Assembly: GCF_001952075.1 (NCBI RefSeq)
Contig: NZ_LXYU01000002.1
Span: 248,001-312,000, forward strand
DNA length: 64,000 nucleotides
Origin: Ditibartonella apis
Lineage (GTDB): Bacteria; Pseudomonadota; Alphaproteobacteria; Rhizobiales; Rhizobiaceae
Direction: 5' to 3'
This document shows, one piece after another, positions 17,811 to 28,165 of this stretch. A program made the position numbers and the translations under genes. Under the pieces are notes generated by a model. That model had not been told where the DNA came from, ran no database searches, and worked only from the letters and a program-made list of their open reading frames with translations. Within the stretch, counting starts at the first letter, position 1. The number at the start of each line of letters is the position of its first letter.

Positions 17811-19064
17811 TTAAAGGCGCCAGCCCGGTTTGGGCTTGCGCTTTTTAAGCAAAGCAACCGTTTCAACATGGGGTGACCATAAAAATTGGTCTATCGGCAC
17901 AAGCTTTTCAACTGTGTAGCCACCTTCTACCAAAATAGCCAAATCACGCGCCATCGTGACCGGATTACAAGAAACTGCAACCACACGCGGGATATTTGTT
18001 TTGGCAATTTCACGTGCCTGTTCTTCAGCACCGGCCCGCGGCGGGTCAAAAACAAGCCCATCAAAAGCTTCCAACTCTCTTGGAAGAAGTGGGCGACGGA
18101 ATAAATCCCGCTTTTCGTAGGTTACAGTCTTCAACCCGACTGACTGCCGATACGCCCGATCAAGGCTTTTTAAAGCGTCATCATCATTTTCAACAGCATG
18201 AACTTTCATCTTTTCGGCCATGCGGAACGTAAATGTGCCTGCACCGGAAAATAGGTCGGCCGCATTTTTTGTTTTTTTCAAGCCCTCCATGACGAGGTTA
18301 GCCATAAACTCTTCCGCTTCTCTGGTAGCTTGCAAAAAACCGCCTGCCGCAAGTTCGACAATCGTTGAACCGAAATGAAGCTCAGGTCTTTCTTTTTCTA
18401 TGATGATCTCGCCGTCAGCCGTCAAACGTATGAACGATTGCTTCAAGCCCTCCTCGACAAGTCGCTGGCGCAATTTTTCATCGTTGATTTTACACCCCTC
18501 CAAGGCAACATCGATTCCGTTTTCCGCCAGTGTCACGGTAATCCGGATTTCCTTAGAATAGTTTGCCAATAATGCGGCAACCGATCTGATTGGTGTAAGT
18601 GCATCAACAAGCTCGGGCCGTGAAACAGGACATTCCTCAATTGCAACAACATCATGGGATTGGTAGCGGTTAAAACCTACAATTTGCCCTTTCGGCGTTA
18701 CACGGGCGGTCAAAATCATGCGACGGCGCGTATGTGGGGCACATGGAATAACGGGATCTACATCGGTTGTTATGTTTCTCCCCTCCAATGCGTCGACGAC
18801 CAGAGATCTTTTCCACATTCTGTAGGGGTGATCGGCCCAATGCTGCAACGAGCAACCACCGCAGTCTTCAAAATGTTTGCATTTTGCTTCAACCCTTTCG
18901 GGGGACCGTTTTTTCAACGCAATGACTGAAGCGTGATTGTTTTCCGACGCAATATTGGCAACTTCCTGAGGAAGTGTGAACGGCACATAGATCAATCCAT
19001 GGTTTGTCTTTGCAACCCCGTCACCGGCAACACCGATATGGTCTATTACGACCTCTTCAATCAT
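17811..19064 (-). CDS. Class I SAM-dependent RNA m5U methyltransferase (TrmA/RlmD family)
   Basis: About 417 residues. An N-terminal TRAM-like segment is followed by an iron-sulfur cysteine cluster (CKHFEDCGGC near residue 65), then a methyltransferase domain with the SAM-binding DLFSGAGTFTF, the FDPPRAG motif and the catalytic cysteine in VAVSCNP near residue 375. The likely activity is 5-methylation of uridine in rRNA or tRNA; which base cannot be told from sequence. The start at 19064 (MIEEVV) overlaps the tlyA stop by eight bases; a longer frame begins inside tlyA. It is probably cotranscribed with tlyA and dxs. Confidence 0.92.
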   Translation of the reverse strand: MIEEVVIDHIGVAGDGVAKTNHGLIYVPFTLPQEVANIASENNHASVIALKKRSPERVEAKCKHFEDCGGCSLQHWADHPYRMWKRSLVVDALEGRNITTDVDPVIPCAPHTRRRMILTARVTPKGQIVGFNRYQSHDVVAIEECPVSRPELVDALTPIRSVAALLANYSKEIRITVTLAENGIDVALEGCKINDEKLRQRLVEEGLKQSFIRLTADGEIIIEKERPELHFGSTIVELAAGGFLQATREAEEFMANLVMEGLKKTKNAADLFSGAGTFTFRMAEKMKVHAVENDDDALKSLDRAYRQSVGLKTVTYEKRDLFRRPLLPRELEAFDGLVFDPPRAGAEEQAREIAKTNIPRVVAVSCNPVTMARDLAILVEGGYTVEKLVPIDQFLWSPHVETVALLKKRKPKPGWRL

Positions 19065-19806
19065 TGCTTTTTTCTCCGAAAAGTAAATATTCGCGATTTC
19101 CATCACCACCTTCAATCGGGGAAGGAATCAACCCTTTCGCGCGCCAGTTATCAAGCCCGTCAAGCCAATAAAAAAGTTCGTGTGCCACGCTTTCCGCGCG
19201 TGATGGATCTTTGACAATGCCGCCCCGACCTATGCCTTCGCGCCCGATTTCAAACTGCGGTTTGACGAGAAGCACAGCCTGTGCCCCCCTTTCAGCGAGA
19301 CTTAATGCCGGAGGCAAAGCCAACTTTAACGATATGAAACTTACATCCGAGACGACGAGTTGAATTTGACGATTTTTCAAGTGGGCTTTCGTAAGGTCAC
19401 GGGCGTTGAGCCCTTCGTAAAGGGTGATAGCCGGATGGTTAACGAGGGAAGAATGAAGCTGACCGTGACCGACATCGACAGCTATGACGTGGCTCGCTCC
19501 TTTTTCAAGCAGAACTTCTGTAAATCCCCCCGTTGAAGCACCAATATCAAGCGCGGTTACACCTTCTGTTTTAACCGGAAAATATGAAAGTGCAGCAATC
19601 AGTTTCAAAGCAGCACGGGATACATAATGTTGTGCAGGGTCAAAAACGCCGATATCGGCGTTTTCCAAAACAGGTTGCCCTGCTTTTTTCACAACAATGC
19701 CGTTGATGGTTACAGTACCTCGGGAAATAGCATCCCTTGCACGTGAGCGTGTTGAAAAGAACTTCTTTTCAACAAGAAGTGTGTCCAATCTCAGCCGTTC
19801 CGGCAT
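19057..19806 (-). CDS. tlyA: TlyA family rRNA 2'-O-methyltransferase
   Basis: A 249-residue protein with an N-terminal S4 RNA-binding domain (RLDTLLVEKKFFSTRSRA, residues 5-60) and an FtsJ-like methyltransferase domain with the SAM motif DIGASTGGFTE near residue 87. In other bacteria TlyA methylates ribose of cytidines in 16S and/or 23S rRNA; the older name haemolysin is misleading. The start is one base after the dxs stop and the end overlaps the RNA methyltransferase gene, so dxs-tlyA-rlm form a tight minus-strand unit, the known order in Rhizobiales. Confidence 0.94.
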   Translation of the reverse strand: MPERLRLDTLLVEKKFFSTRSRARDAISRGTVTINGIVVKKAGQPVLENADIGVFDPAQHYVSRAALKLIAALSYFPVKTEGVTALDIGASTGGFTEVLLEKGASHVIAVDVGHGQLHSSLVNHPAITLYEGLNARDLTKAHLKNRQIQLVVSDVSFISLKLALPPALSLAERGAQAVLLVKPQFEIGREGIGRGGIVKDPSRAESVAHELFYWLDGLDNWRAKGLIPSPIEGGDGNREYLLFGEKSND

Positions 19807-19807
19807 T

Positions 19808-21754
19808 TCAGGCCCGAATTTGTGGTGTCACCAATGCTTCGCGGCCGAGAGCGGCAAAGACAGTATTGACGATACCGGTTTTATCAAGCCCAATCTCGGA
19901 AAGAATTTTTGCTTGCGGCCCATGATAGAGATATTTATCCGGCAATGTCATTGTGCGGATTTTCAATCCCTTGTCGAGCAATCCATCCCTCGCGAGAAAT
20001 TGCAAAACTTGCGCACCGAAACCGCCGGCTGCCCCCTCTTCAATCGTGACGAGAACTTCGTGTTCGAGCGCAAGGCGACGAACGAGATCTTCATCGAGAG
20101 GCTTTGCAAAACGGGCATCTGCAACCGTTGTCGAAAGTCCTGCGGCTGCCAGTTCATCGGCGGCGGCAAGTGCCTCCTGCAAACGGGTACCAAAGCCCAA
20201 CAATGCCACTTTACTGCCCTCACGCAGGATGCGTCCCTTACCAATTTCGATCAATTCGCCACGTTCCGGCAATTTAAGACCAACGCCTTCACCGCGTGGA
20301 TAGCGAAAAGAAATTGGCCCCTGATCATAGGCTGCAGCCGTGCGCACCATATTCATCAATTCCAGTTCGTCGGACGGTGCCATGACAACAAAACCCGGAA
20401 GTGCAGACAAAAAGACCGTGTCATAACTTCCGGCATGGGTTGAACCGTCTGCACCGACAAAACCGGCACGGTCAATTGCAAATTTCACCGGCAATTGTTG
20501 TATCGAGACATCGTGCACGATCTGGTCATAAGCACGCTGGAGAAATGTCGAATAGATAGCTACAAAGGGCTTCAGGCCTTCACAGGACATTCCGGCTGCA
20601 AAAGTGACTGCATGTTGCTCGGCAATGCCGACATCGAACATGCGCTTGGGGAATTTTTCCGCAAACTTGTCGAGTCCTGTTCCTGAAGGCATAGCGGCAG
20701 TGATTGCAACAATCTTGTCGTCCAGCGTTGCTTCCTTGATGAGGGAATCGGCAAACACTTTCGTATAAGAGGCAGCCTTGCTTTGAATCTTTACCTGTTC
20801 GCCGGTCACGACGTTGAAACGGTTTACACCATGGTATTTGTCGCTGGCCGCTTCAGCAGGAGCATAACCCTTGCCTTTACGGGTAATGACATGAACAAGC
20901 ACCGGTCCGTTCGGATGTTCTCGCACATTTTTCAAAACCGGCAAAAGATGCTCTATGTTGTGACCGTCGATCGGCCCGACATAATAGAAACCCAGTTCCT
21001 CAAAAAGCGTGCCGCCGGTCAAAAAGCCACGCGCAAATTCTTCGCCACGACGTGCTTTATCCCAGAAAAATTTGGGCAGTTTTTTGCTTAAAGCTTTTGC
21101 ACGCTCGCGCAGGTTCCTGTAGGAAGGGCTTGAGACCAGACGGGCAAGATAGGCACTCATGGCACCGGTTGGCGGTGCAATTGACATATCATTATCGTTG
21201 AGAATAACAATGAGACGCGCGTCAAGCGAGCCGGCATTGTTCATCGCCTCATAGGCCATGCCTGCCGACATCGAACCATCACCAATGACGGCAATAACAT
21301 TGCGCTTCTTTTCCTGTTTTAGTTCGTTGGCAACAGCCATCCCGAGGCCTGCGGAAATGGAAGTTGAAGAATGCCCTGCCCCGAACGGATCATAAATGCT
21401 TTCACTGCGCTTGGTAAAACCGGATAATCCCCCTTCCTGACGAAGGGTACGAATACGATCGCGTCTACCTGTCAATATTTTATGGGGGTAAGATTGGTGA
21501 CCGACATCCCAAATAATACGATCTTCGGGTGTGTTAAAAACATAATGCAAAGCAACGGTAAGTTCTACCACGCCGAGCCCCGCGCCCAAATGTCCCCCTG
21601 TCACCGATACGGCATCAATCGTTTCAGCCCGCAATTCATTAGCGACTTCTGTCAAGGCGCTTTCCGGCAAGCGGCGCAAATCCTCCGGCAGATGTATCTT
21701 GTCCAACAATGGTGTTGATGGTCGCGACAAATTATTTTCCTTAGTTTTTCTCAA
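19808..21754 (-). CDS. dxs: 1-deoxy-D-xylulose-5-phosphate synthase
   Basis: The 648-residue thiamine diphosphate enzyme that condenses pyruvate and glyceraldehyde-3-phosphate, the entry step of the MEP isoprenoid pathway and of thiamine and pyridoxal routes. Visible parts are the ThDP-binding [13 protein letters not shown] with the later NDNDMS near residues 155-190, the catalytic histidine region [10 protein letters not shown] near residue 85, and the transketolase-like second half with [13 protein letters not shown] near residue 375. Length is normal. It heads the dxs-tlyA-rlm unit. The 266 bases upstream, shared with divergent dedA, hold the promoters. Confidence 0.98.
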   Translation of the reverse strand: MRKTKENNLSRPSTPLLDKIHLPEDLRRLPESALTEVANELRAETIDAVSVTGGHLGAGLGVVELTVALHYVFNTPEDRIIWDVGHQSYPHKILTGRRDRIRTLRQEGGLSGFTKRSESIYDPFGAGHSSTSISAGLGMAVANELKQEKKRNVIAVIGDGSMSAGMAYEAMNNAGSLDARLIVILNDNDMSIAPPTGAMSAYLARLVSSPSYRNLRERAKALSKKLPKFFWDKARRGEEFARGFLTGGTLFEELGFYYVGPIDGHNIEHLLPVLKNVREHPNGPVLVHVITRKGKGYAPAEAASDKYHGVNRFNVVTGEQVKIQSKAASYTKVFADSLIKEATLDDKIVAITAAMPSGTGLDKFAEKFPKRMFDVGIAEQHAVTFAAGMSCEGLKPFVAIYSTFLQRAYDQIVHDVSIQQLPVKFAIDRAGFVGADGSTHAGSYDTVFLSALPGFVVMAPSDELELMNMVRTAAAYDQGPISFRYPRGEGVGLKLPERGELIEIGKGRILREGSKVALLGFGTRLQEALAAADELAAAGLSTTVADARFAKPLDEDLVRRLALEHEVLVTIEEGAAGGFGAQVLQFLARDGLLDKGLKIRTMTLPDKYLYHGPQAKILSEIGLDKTGIVNTVFAALGREALVTPQIRA

Positions 21755-22020
21755 CTGTTAACATATTTTTCTAGTTGCCAAAGCTTTACAGCTTTTGACG
21801 CAAATTTGCACCTTAAAACTCAAAAATTTTGGTCATTTAAGGCCTCACATCTATCAAATTGCGATGATTGTCTCCTCTTATCCGCTTAAAATCGTCGACA
21901 AGACATAATTTTCAAGCTTTATGATGCGCTTGATAACAAATAAAGATGCGCCATATGACCAAACCGGCGTCCGTTTTCGTCATAAGAGTTATAAATTTAG
22001 CGTAAGATAGATGATAGGCA

Positions 22021-22512
22021 ATGGTTGAAGAATATTTACAACATTGGATTTCACAATATGGCCCGTTTGCCTATTTCTTCATCCTCTATTTCGAATCATT
22101 CGGCGCTCCTGTACCGGGAGAAAGTGGCCTCATCGCCGGTTCTCTGCTCGCAGCAGCCGGAAAGCTCGATTTACTGCCCATGTTGCTTTGTGCTTTTACA
22201 GGAAGTGTGCTTGGCGATTGCACCGGTTATGCAATAGGCCATTTCGGCGGCGAAAAACTTTTATTGCGTTATGGCCATTACGTGAAACTCACGCCACAAA
22301 GGCTCGAAAAGTTTCAGAATATGCTCGATAAACGCGGCTTTTTCTTTGTAGCGACGGCCCGATTTATAGTCGTTTTACGCCAATTGAACGGGCTTATTGC
22401 CGGTTCCGGCGGAATGGCTTTTCCAAAATTTCTGGTTGCCAATATTATCGGGGCAGCCGCGTGGACTCTTGTTTGGGGCGGCGGCCCCTATCTTGTAAAA
22501 TTTTTATTCTAA
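22021..22512 (+). CDS. DedA family membrane protein
   Basis: A 163-residue inner-membrane protein of the DedA (VTT/SNARE-associated) family, relatives of which transport undecaprenyl phosphate or other lipids. The typical ESFGAPVPGES segment with its acidic residue is at about 22-32, and the conserved arginine region appears as ARFIVVLRQLNGLIAG near residue 115. It is short for the family (about 190-220). It lies between dxs and xseB on the opposite strand, which is unusual for a block that is otherwise minus strand. Confidence 0.9.
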   Translation: MVEEYLQHWISQYGPFAYFFILYFESFGAPVPGESGLIAGSLLAAAGKLDLLPMLLCAFTGSVLGDCTGYAIGHFGGEKLLLRYGHYVKLTPQRLEKFQNMLDKRGFFFVATARFIVVLRQLNGLIAGSGGMAFPKFLVANIIGAAAWTLVWGGGPYLVKFLF

Positions 22513-22521
22513 AAATTCCGC

Positions 22522-22779
22522 TTATTGTTCGGCATCAAGCGGTTCCAGCCCTTCCGGCTCTCCCTCGCGCGACAAGCGAATTTTATCAACTTTGTTTTCG
22601 GCTTCTTTCAAAAGCTTGTCACAATGTTTTTTCAAAGCTTCTCCACGCTCGTATATACGAATTGTCTCATCAAGCGCGACATCGCCGCGCTCGAGTTTTT
22701 CAACAATTTCTTCCAAAGCGCCAAGTGCCTTCTCGAAACTCATTTGAGAAACATCGGCATTTTCTTTTTGTTCTGCCAT
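22522..22779 (-). CDS. xseB: Exodeoxyribonuclease VII small subunit
   Basis: An 85-residue protein with the XseB signature [24 protein letters not shown], which forms a helical hairpin binding the large subunit XseA of exonuclease VII. XseA is not in the window. It lies seven bases downstream of ribB, so it is likely cotranscribed with aroC and ribB. In many Rhizobiales a histone-deacetylase-like gene lies between ribB and xseB; it is missing here. Confidence 0.96.
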   Translation of the reverse strand: MAEQKENADVSQMSFEKALGALEEIVEKLERGDVALDETIRIYERGEALKKHCDKLLKEAENKVDKIRLSREGEPEGLEPLDAEQ

Positions 22780-22786
22780 TCGAGCC

Positions 22787-23899
22787 TCACAAAATATCTG
22801 TTTTTTCTATATGGATACCAAACCCTTCAAGGCCAACATAATGACGCTCACGTGAGGCATAAAGAATAACCGAGGTAATGCCGAGGCTTTTGAGAATCTG
22901 CGCTCCAAGACCGATCTGGCGCCATTCTTCCTCACGTTCGACCGCCTGTTCGTGTGTCTCAAGCCCTTCCATAGCCATTTCGCGATCGCGATTCTCATCG
23001 GCACTACCAACACCGACAGACCCGGCTCTGAGATAGACAAAAACGCCGCGCTTTTCCGTTTCGGCCATCCGACGCAACACAGCTTCAATCTCGTGCTTCT
23101 TACCAAAGACATCGGCGACAACATTTTCCCGTTGCAGACGAACGGGAATATTTTCGCCGTCACGGATATCGCCAAAAACAACAGCAACATGTTGCATCGG
23201 CTCCCACGGCAATTGATAGCTATGGGCTACAGCCGGTCCGACGAGTGTATCGACTTTCATCTCGTCAACATGCTCGATGAGCGTTTCCTTGCGTTGCCGA
23301 TAAGCGATAAGATCGGCTACGGTCACGACATGAAGATTATGTTCTTCGGCAAACTTTCTTACTTCCGGACCATGTTTGACAGTTCCATCATCATTCATGA
23401 GTTCGCCGATTACACCAACCGGAGGAAGATTTGCAAGCTTGCACAAATCAACAGCCGCTTCTGTGTGTCCGGAACGCATCAATACGCCGCCTTCACGAGC
23501 AATAAGCGGGAATACGTGACCCGGACGACTGAAATCCGACGCACTGGCGTTCGGATTTGCGAGGTTTCTCACTGTCAATGTCCGGTCCTCGGCAGAAATT
23601 CCTGTTGTCGTGCCATGCAGAAAATCGACTGTCACAGTAAAAGCCGTATGATGGGCTGAATCATTATTTGAAACCATAGGTGCGAGATTGAGACGTTTTG
23701 CTTCCTCGCCTGTCATCGGTGCACAAATAATTCCGGAAGTATTGCGCACAATAAATGCCATTTTTTCGGGTGTGCAGTGAACAGCAGCAACAATAAGGTC
23801 GCCCTCGTTTTCACGGCCGTTATCATCAGTAACCGCAACGATTTCACCGCGTTCGAATGCTCTTATAGCGTCCACGACCGATTTCTGGTTGAATGTCAT
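22787..23899 (-). CDS. ribB: 3,4-dihydroxy-2-butanone-4-phosphate synthase with inactive RibA-like domain
   Basis: About 370 residues. The N-terminal half is a complete RibB, which converts ribulose-5-phosphate to the four-carbon riboflavin precursor; [11 protein letters not shown] (near residue 24), the RPGHVFPL segment and [11 protein letters not shown] are intact. The C-terminal half resembles GTP cyclohydrolase II, but the three zinc cysteines are absent ([13 protein letters not shown] in place of the SLRCDC region) and the LRQEGRG motif is LRAGSVG, so that activity is not expected. Such RibB proteins are known in rhizobia. The start at 23899 (MTFNQKS) is preferred over a longer frame that overlaps aroC. 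GTP cyclohydrolase II must be encoded elsewhere. Confidence 0.93.
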   Translation of the reverse strand: MTFNQKSVVDAIRAFERGEIVAVTDDNGRENEGDLIVAAVHCTPEKMAFIVRNTSGIICAPMTGEEAKRLNLAPMVSNNDSAHHTAFTVTVDFLHGTTTGISAEDRTLTVRNLANPNASASDFSRPGHVFPLIAREGGVLMRSGHTEAAVDLCKLANLPPVGVIGELMNDDGTVKHGPEVRKFAEEHNLHVVTVADLIAYRQRKETLIEHVDEMKVDTLVGPAVAHSYQLPWEPMQHVAVVFGDIRDGENIPVRLQRENVVADVFGKKHEIEAVLRRMAETEKRGVFVYLRAGSVGVGSADENRDREMAMEGLETHEQAVEREEEWRQIGLGAQILKSLGITSVILYASRERHYVGLEGFGIHIEKTDIL

Positions 23900-23909
23900 A
23901 ATAGTCCTT

Positions 23910-25004
23910 TCAGATCCGGCCTGTCTGGCCGCGATGTCTAAGATAATGGTCGGCAATGGCGCAAGCCACCATCGCTTCCCCTACAGGTACAGCTCGTATT
24001 CCAACACAAGGATCGTGCCGCCCCTTTGTCACTACATCAACATTATTGCCATCAACATCCACTGAACGACGTGGTGTCAATATTGACGATGTCGGTTTGA
24101 CTGCAAAACGTGCAATGACCGGTTCGCCGTTGGAAATACCTCCCAGAATACCACCGGCGTGATTGCTTAGAAAAACCGGTCTTCCATTTTCCCCATGCCG
24201 CATTTCGTCGGCATTTTCTTCCCCTGTCAAGCGGGCAGCGTTAAATCCTTCACCGATTTCAACGGCCTTGACTGCATTGATCGACATGAGAAAGGATGCA
24301 ATATCCTGATCAAGTTTCCCGTAAATCGGCGCGCCAAGCCCGGCAGGTACATTGTCTGCAACAATTTCCACTATAGCACCGATTGACGAACCTTTTTTAC
24401 GAATTTCATCAAGATAAGTTGCGAATTTTTCAGCGGCTATCTTATCGGGAGTAAAAAACGGATTGTTATTAACCTCGTTCCAATCCCAACGGGAGCGGTC
24501 AATGTCGATTGCGCCAATAGCAATCACTGCACCACGCACACAGAGATTCGGAACGACTTTTCGGGCTATTGCACCGGCGGCAACGCGGGCTGCCGTCTCA
24601 CGTGCCGAGGAACGTCCCCCGCCACGATAATCGCGAATACCATATTTGACATCATAAGTATAATCGGCGTGTCCGGGACGATATTCACGGGCAATATTGC
24701 CATAATCTTTCGAACGCTGGTCGGTGTTCTCGATCATCATGGAAATCGGCGTTCCGGTGGTGATCAATTGCTTTCCCTCGTCACAGGGTAACACCCCCGA
24801 CAATATTTTGACCTCATCGGCTTCACGACGCTGGGTCGTGTAGCGGGATTGTCCGGGTTTGCGCTTGTCCAGATAAGCTTGCACTTCCGCCACCGAGAAT
24901 TTTATCCCCGGAGGGCAACCATCAATAACGCAGCCCAATGCCGGTCCGTGGCTTTCACCCCATGTTGTAACGCGGAAGAGTTTACCGAATGTATTATATG
25001 ACAT
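23910..25004 (-). CDS. aroC: Chorismate synthase
   Basis: The 364-residue, FMN-dependent final enzyme of the shikimate pathway, forming chorismate from EPSP. The three family signatures are visible: [14 protein letters not shown] near residue 17, the [18 protein letters not shown] segment near residue 130 and the C-terminal [13 protein letters not shown] near residue 335. It is first in the aroC-ribB-xseB minus-strand unit, with 10 bases before ribB. The upstream 299 bases to the DUF1344 gene hold both promoters. Confidence 0.98.
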   Translation of the reverse strand: MSYNTFGKLFRVTTWGESHGPALGCVIDGCPPGIKFSVAEVQAYLDKRKPGQSRYTTQRREADEVKILSGVLPCDEGKQLITTGTPISMMIENTDQRSKDYGNIAREYRPGHADYTYDVKYGIRDYRGGGRSSARETAARVAAGAIARKVVPNLCVRGAVIAIGAIDIDRSRWDWNEVNNNPFFTPDKIAAEKFATYLDEIRKKGSSIGAIVEIVADNVPAGLGAPIYGKLDQDIASFLMSINAVKAVEIGEGFNAARLTGEENADEMRHGENGRPVFLSNHAGGILGGISNGEPVIARFAVKPTSSILTPRRSVDVDGNNVDVVTKGRHDPCVGIRAVPVGEAMVACAIADHYLRHRGQTGRI

Positions 25005-25303
25005 AAAAACGCCAATCCAACTTTGCGAACCTTTTTGTTCTATTAAGCTTTTTGTTTCCGGTCAAACAGTTGAGAGCCAAGATTGAAACAATTTTGTTCG
25101 ATTAAGGGATTTTACCCATATTTCATGCAAGTTTTTCAACAAAACACTCCAGCATGACTTCCTGGCATATTTAAAAGAAATACCTGATGCCATTCTGCAT
25201 ATTCCATTTATGGTTGACCTATGGCTATGGTTTCGACACAATCCCTTGTCATCAATCCATAATGATTTGAAATTTTATAATAGACAATTTTGAAAGGCCC
25301 ACT

Positions 25304-25558
25304 ATGAGAAAACTGGTTTTTGCGGGGATCCTAGCTACATTTCTTTTTCCAGCCTTAGCCCTTGCCGACGATGTCAAAGGGACGATAACTGCCATTGATC
25401 AGGATAATAACACCATAGTACTCGACAATGGAAAAACCTACAGTTTACCAGGCGAATTCGATTATTCTGTTTTGAATGAGGGCATGAAGGTTATCGTGTT
25501 TTACGACACAGAAGGTGATAACCGCTATGTCACGGATATCGAGCCGCAAGAAGGCTGA
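25304..25558 (+). CDS. DUF1344 domain small exported protein
   Basis: An 84-residue protein with a clear signal peptide (1-21, ending ALA-DD) and a small beta-rich domain with VKGTITAIDQDNNTIVLDNG, which matches the DUF1344 family of alphaproteobacterial periplasmic proteins. The function is unknown. The ATG follows a GAAAGG site. It is a single-gene unit between divergent aroC and a convergent histidine phosphatase gene. Confidence 0.85.
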   Translation: MRKLVFAGILATFLFPALALADDVKGTITAIDQDNNTIVLDNGKTYSLPGEFDYSVLNEGMKVIVFYDTEGDNRYVTDIEPQEG

Positions 25559-25587
25559 TTATCTTTTTCATGACACTGTTATAAATT

Positions 25588-25629
25588 AAAAAAAGACACA
25601 CCAGTTCCAACTCGTGAATTTGGTGTGCC
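25588..25629 (-). terminator. Rho-independent terminator of the fabI-phosphatase unit
   Basis: Read on the minus strand, GGCACACC and GGTGTGTC form an eight-pair stem (one G-T) extended by a further pair, followed directly by seven T. It lies 28 bases after the histidine phosphatase stop. On the plus strand it follows the DUF1344 gene but has no T-run. Confidence 0.8.
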
Positions 25630-25656
25630 ATCAATTATTGAGAATTTAAAATTGGC

Positions 25657-26250
25657 TCAGAGCCATTCCAGTCCGTTTTCATCAAATCGCAAAATACGAT
25701 CCTGATCGACCATAAAGTTTGCAGCTTCCGCTTCGCTCAATCCACCGTAAATATGCATAATTGAACGCAGGCACCCGCCATGGGTGACACAAACTGTATC
25801 GCCTTCAACCTTTTCAACCCAGTCTTTTACACGCTTGGCAAGCATGGCATAACTTTCTGCCTTTTCACCGGGTGGCAAAAAATTCCACTTGTCGGCAACA
25901 CGGGCAGCAATGAGTTCAGGGTGGACTTTGGCAATATCATCCTCGGTGGTACCCTGCCAATCACCGAAATGCATCTCCATCAATTGCGGATCTGTGCGAT
26001 AGCCACGAATATCAAGCCCCATTTCCCCGCGGATAATTTCCATAGTCTCGCGGGTGCGACGCAACGGGCTTGCAACAAAATCAAAGCCCTTTGCATCACC
26101 CAACAGCTCTTTCAACAACCGTCCGTTACGGGCAGCCTGTTGTCGGCCATATTCGGTGATATCCCGATCTATCTGGCCTTGAATGCGTTTGGTAATGTTC
26201 CAGTCCGTCTGACCGTGACGGGAAAAATAAATAAGTGGACGCTTGGACAC
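25657..26250 (-). CDS. Histidine phosphatase family protein (phosphoglycerate-mutase-like)
   Basis: A 197-residue member of the branch-1 histidine phosphatase superfamily. The phosphate-accepting histidine is in SRHGQTDWN (RHG near residue 11), the second arginine in SPLRRTRET, the catalytic glutamate in MEMHFGDWQG and the second histidine in VTHGGCLR. The substrate could be phosphoglycerate or another phosphate ester; sequence does not decide. The gene begins four bases after the fabI stop, so the two are cotranscribed, and a clear terminator follows. Confidence 0.9.
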   Translation of the reverse strand: MSKRPLIYFSRHGQTDWNITKRIQGQIDRDITEYGRQQAARNGRLLKELLGDAKGFDFVASPLRRTRETMEIIRGEMGLDIRGYRTDPQLMEMHFGDWQGTTEDDIAKVHPELIAARVADKWNFLPPGEKAESYAMLAKRVKDWVEKVEGDTVCVTHGGCLRSIMHIYGGLSEAEAANFMVDQDRILRFDENGLEWL

Positions 26251-26254
26251 TTTA

Positions 26255-27073
26255 TCAATCCTTTACAACAGAAATATCCGGTGCATCGACTGCTTTCATG
26301 CCAATGACATGATAACCGGCATCAACATGGTGAACTTCGCCAGTTACCGAACGGGACAAATCCGAAAGAAGATAAAGCGCTGAATCACCGACCTCATCAA
26401 TTGTAACCGTCCGACGAAGAGGCGCGTTATACTCATTCCATTTGAGAATATACCGGAAGTCACCGATACCCGAAGCAGCCAATGTCTTGATCGGGCCAGC
26501 CGACACAGCATTGACACGAATTTTCTTAGGCCCAAGGTCGACCGCAAGATATTTGACACTTGCTTCAAGAGCAGCCTTGGCAACACCCATAACATTATAA
26601 TTTGGCATGACCTTTTCCGAGCCATAATAGGTCAATGTCAAAATCGAACCGCCGTCGGGCATCAGTTTTTCTGCCCGCTGGGTAACTGCTGTAAGGGAAT
26701 AGACAGAAATATTCATTGTCATGTTGAAGTTTGCTTCCGATGTATCAACATAACGTCCTGTCAATTCATCCTTATCGGAAAAGCCGATTGCATGAACGAG
26801 AAAGTCGATTTTTCCCCATTTCTGTTTTACCGCATCGAATGCTGCGTCAATTGATGCCGCATCTGTTACATCACAATGGCCACAAACAAATCCGCCGACC
26901 TCTTCTGCAAGCGGTACAACACGTTTTTTCAGTGCTTCCCCCTGATAGGTAAAAGCAAGTTCCGCACCTGCTTTGTGTGCAGCTTTTGCGATACCCCATG
27001 CAATTGAATGATTATTTGCAAGCCCGAGAATTAAACCGCGCTTGCCACGCAACAAACCGTTACTGTCACCCAT
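26255..27073 (-). CDS. fabI: Enoyl-[acyl-carrier-protein] reductase (NADH)
   Basis: A 272-residue short-chain-dehydrogenase-type FabI, reducing the enoyl-ACP double bond at the end of each fatty acid elongation cycle. Family marks are the nucleotide-binding LGLANNHSIAWGIA near residue 17, CDVTD near residue 65, the catalytic tyrosine and lysine spaced by six in YNVMGVAK near residue 158 and the SAGPIKTLAASGI loop near residue 192. It lies directly upstream of the histidine phosphatase gene. Length and start are normal. Confidence 0.97.
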   Translation of the reverse strand: MGDSNGLLRGKRGLILGLANNHSIAWGIAKAAHKAGAELAFTYQGEALKKRVVPLAEEVGGFVCGHCDVTDAASIDAAFDAVKQKWGKIDFLVHAIGFSDKDELTGRYVDTSEANFNMTMNISVYSLTAVTQRAEKLMPDGGSILTLTYYGSEKVMPNYNVMGVAKAALEASVKYLAVDLGPKKIRVNAVSAGPIKTLAASGIGDFRYILKWNEYNAPLRRTVTIDEVGDSALYLLSDLSRSVTGEVHHVDAGYHVIGMKAVDAPDISVVKD

Positions 27074-27644
27074 TGGTATTGCCTCATAATTGCTTGATAT
27101 CAGTTTTCGCTTTTTGCCCTATGACATAGCTCGCACGTTTCTTCAAGTAATTGGTGCAATTTGTCGGTTAAAACCTTTAATTATGCAACGCTAACATAGA
27201 AAAGCTGTGAAAAGCAGTCCGTTTTTTCGTTCGTGACGAATAGATTCCAGCATTCGCTAAGGTCAGTCTATTTGAACCGGCATCTATTCCGGCAAACCCA
27301 TCAATGCGATTGTAACAAAGTTTATGCTAGAATTAAAACCGGCGGTTCCAATTGAACAATCGAAAATAGCAGCGCATTGGAGTAAATTAAGAAAAACAGT
27401 GTTTTTGATAGGCAATCGTTGGTTTAGTAATGCTTTGCGCTTTTCCTTATCGTGACAAATAAATGCGCTCGATACCCTAAAGACACGTAAAAAGCCCCGA
27501 TACAGAAACACGCGATTGGCATTCTTTACTGTTTTCAAAGTGTTTTGGTACGATGGATATGCAGGCCTTTAGAAAGGTACGCCCCGCCAAATCGGGAATA
27601 CCTTCCGACAAGTTGTAAGAATTATAAAGTGAAGATACCGGCAA
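27074..27644. other. Intergenic region between fabI and the PCu(A)C gene
   Basis: A 571-base gap between two minus-strand genes. The right end lies after fabI's start and should hold its promoter. The one open frame (27284-27538, minus) lacks a ribosome-binding site and family resemblance, and I read it as chance. No tRNA, repeat or clear terminator is seen. Confidence 0.6.
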
Positions 27645-28109
27645 TCAAGGATTATCCGGTTTATCGTCTGGCGTCTCTATCGTGAAGTTGATTTTCACGT
27701 CACCATTTTTTTCAAAATGCAAAACAGCCGGAATCATTTCACCTTCACGTAACTCATCCTGACAATTGAAAAACATAAAATGATAGTCACCCGGCTTTAA
27801 TTCGAGATAACCGTTGGGCTCGATCGTGAGAGGCTCCGCGAGCTTTTGCATCTTGACCTTGCCATATTGTCTAATCGTCTCGTGAATCACCACGTGATCG
27901 GAAATATCCGCGCTGATTGATAACAAGCGATCTTCATTAAATCCGCCATTATGGATAAGAGCGTACCCTTCTGCACGATTCTCGCCTGTATCGGATTTTC
28001 GTACCCACGGGCTTTCGACAGTAATATCGCCTTTGGTGAAATTTTCACCTAATGCCGATGAACAAAAAACCGGCAGCAGCAAAAAAGCGAGACAAAAATT
28101 GATCTTCAT
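27645..28109 (-). CDS. PCu(A)C-type periplasmic copper chaperone
   Basis: A 154-residue exported protein with a signal peptide (1-21) and a PCu(A)C domain that binds Cu(I) for delivery to oxidases. The His-Met ligand pattern is intact: a histidine in VVIHET near residue 89, a methionine in VKMQK, and the HFM pair near residue 128. It classically supplies CuA or CuB of cytochrome oxidases. Given that the local aa3 genes are mostly lost, it probably serves another copper oxidase or copper handling in general. A DnaJ-type gene lies 56 bases upstream on the same strand. Confidence 0.9.
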   Translation of the reverse strand: MKINFCLAFLLLPVFCSSALGENFTKGDITVESPWVRKSDTGENRAEGYALIHNGGFNEDRLLSISADISDHVVIHETIRQYGKVKMQKLAEPLTIEPNGYLELKPGDYHFMFFNCQDELREGEMIPAVLHFEKNGDVKINFTIETPDDKPDNP

Positions 28110-28165
28110 GACAATCCTCTATCCCGCTTTTATTCCTGTATGTTGCCTTCATCAATCTGCGTTTT

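Noticed and set aside
19697..20443. 248-codon plus-strand open frame
   Set aside because: Antisense to dxs and tlyA, both certain genes; cysteine-, phenylalanine- and glutamine-rich shadow composition.
22952..23659. 235-codon plus-strand open frame
   Set aside because: Antisense to ribB; no family resemblance.
27284..27538. 84-codon minus-strand open frame in an intergenic gap
   Set aside because: No ribosome-binding site, atypical composition and no family likeness.
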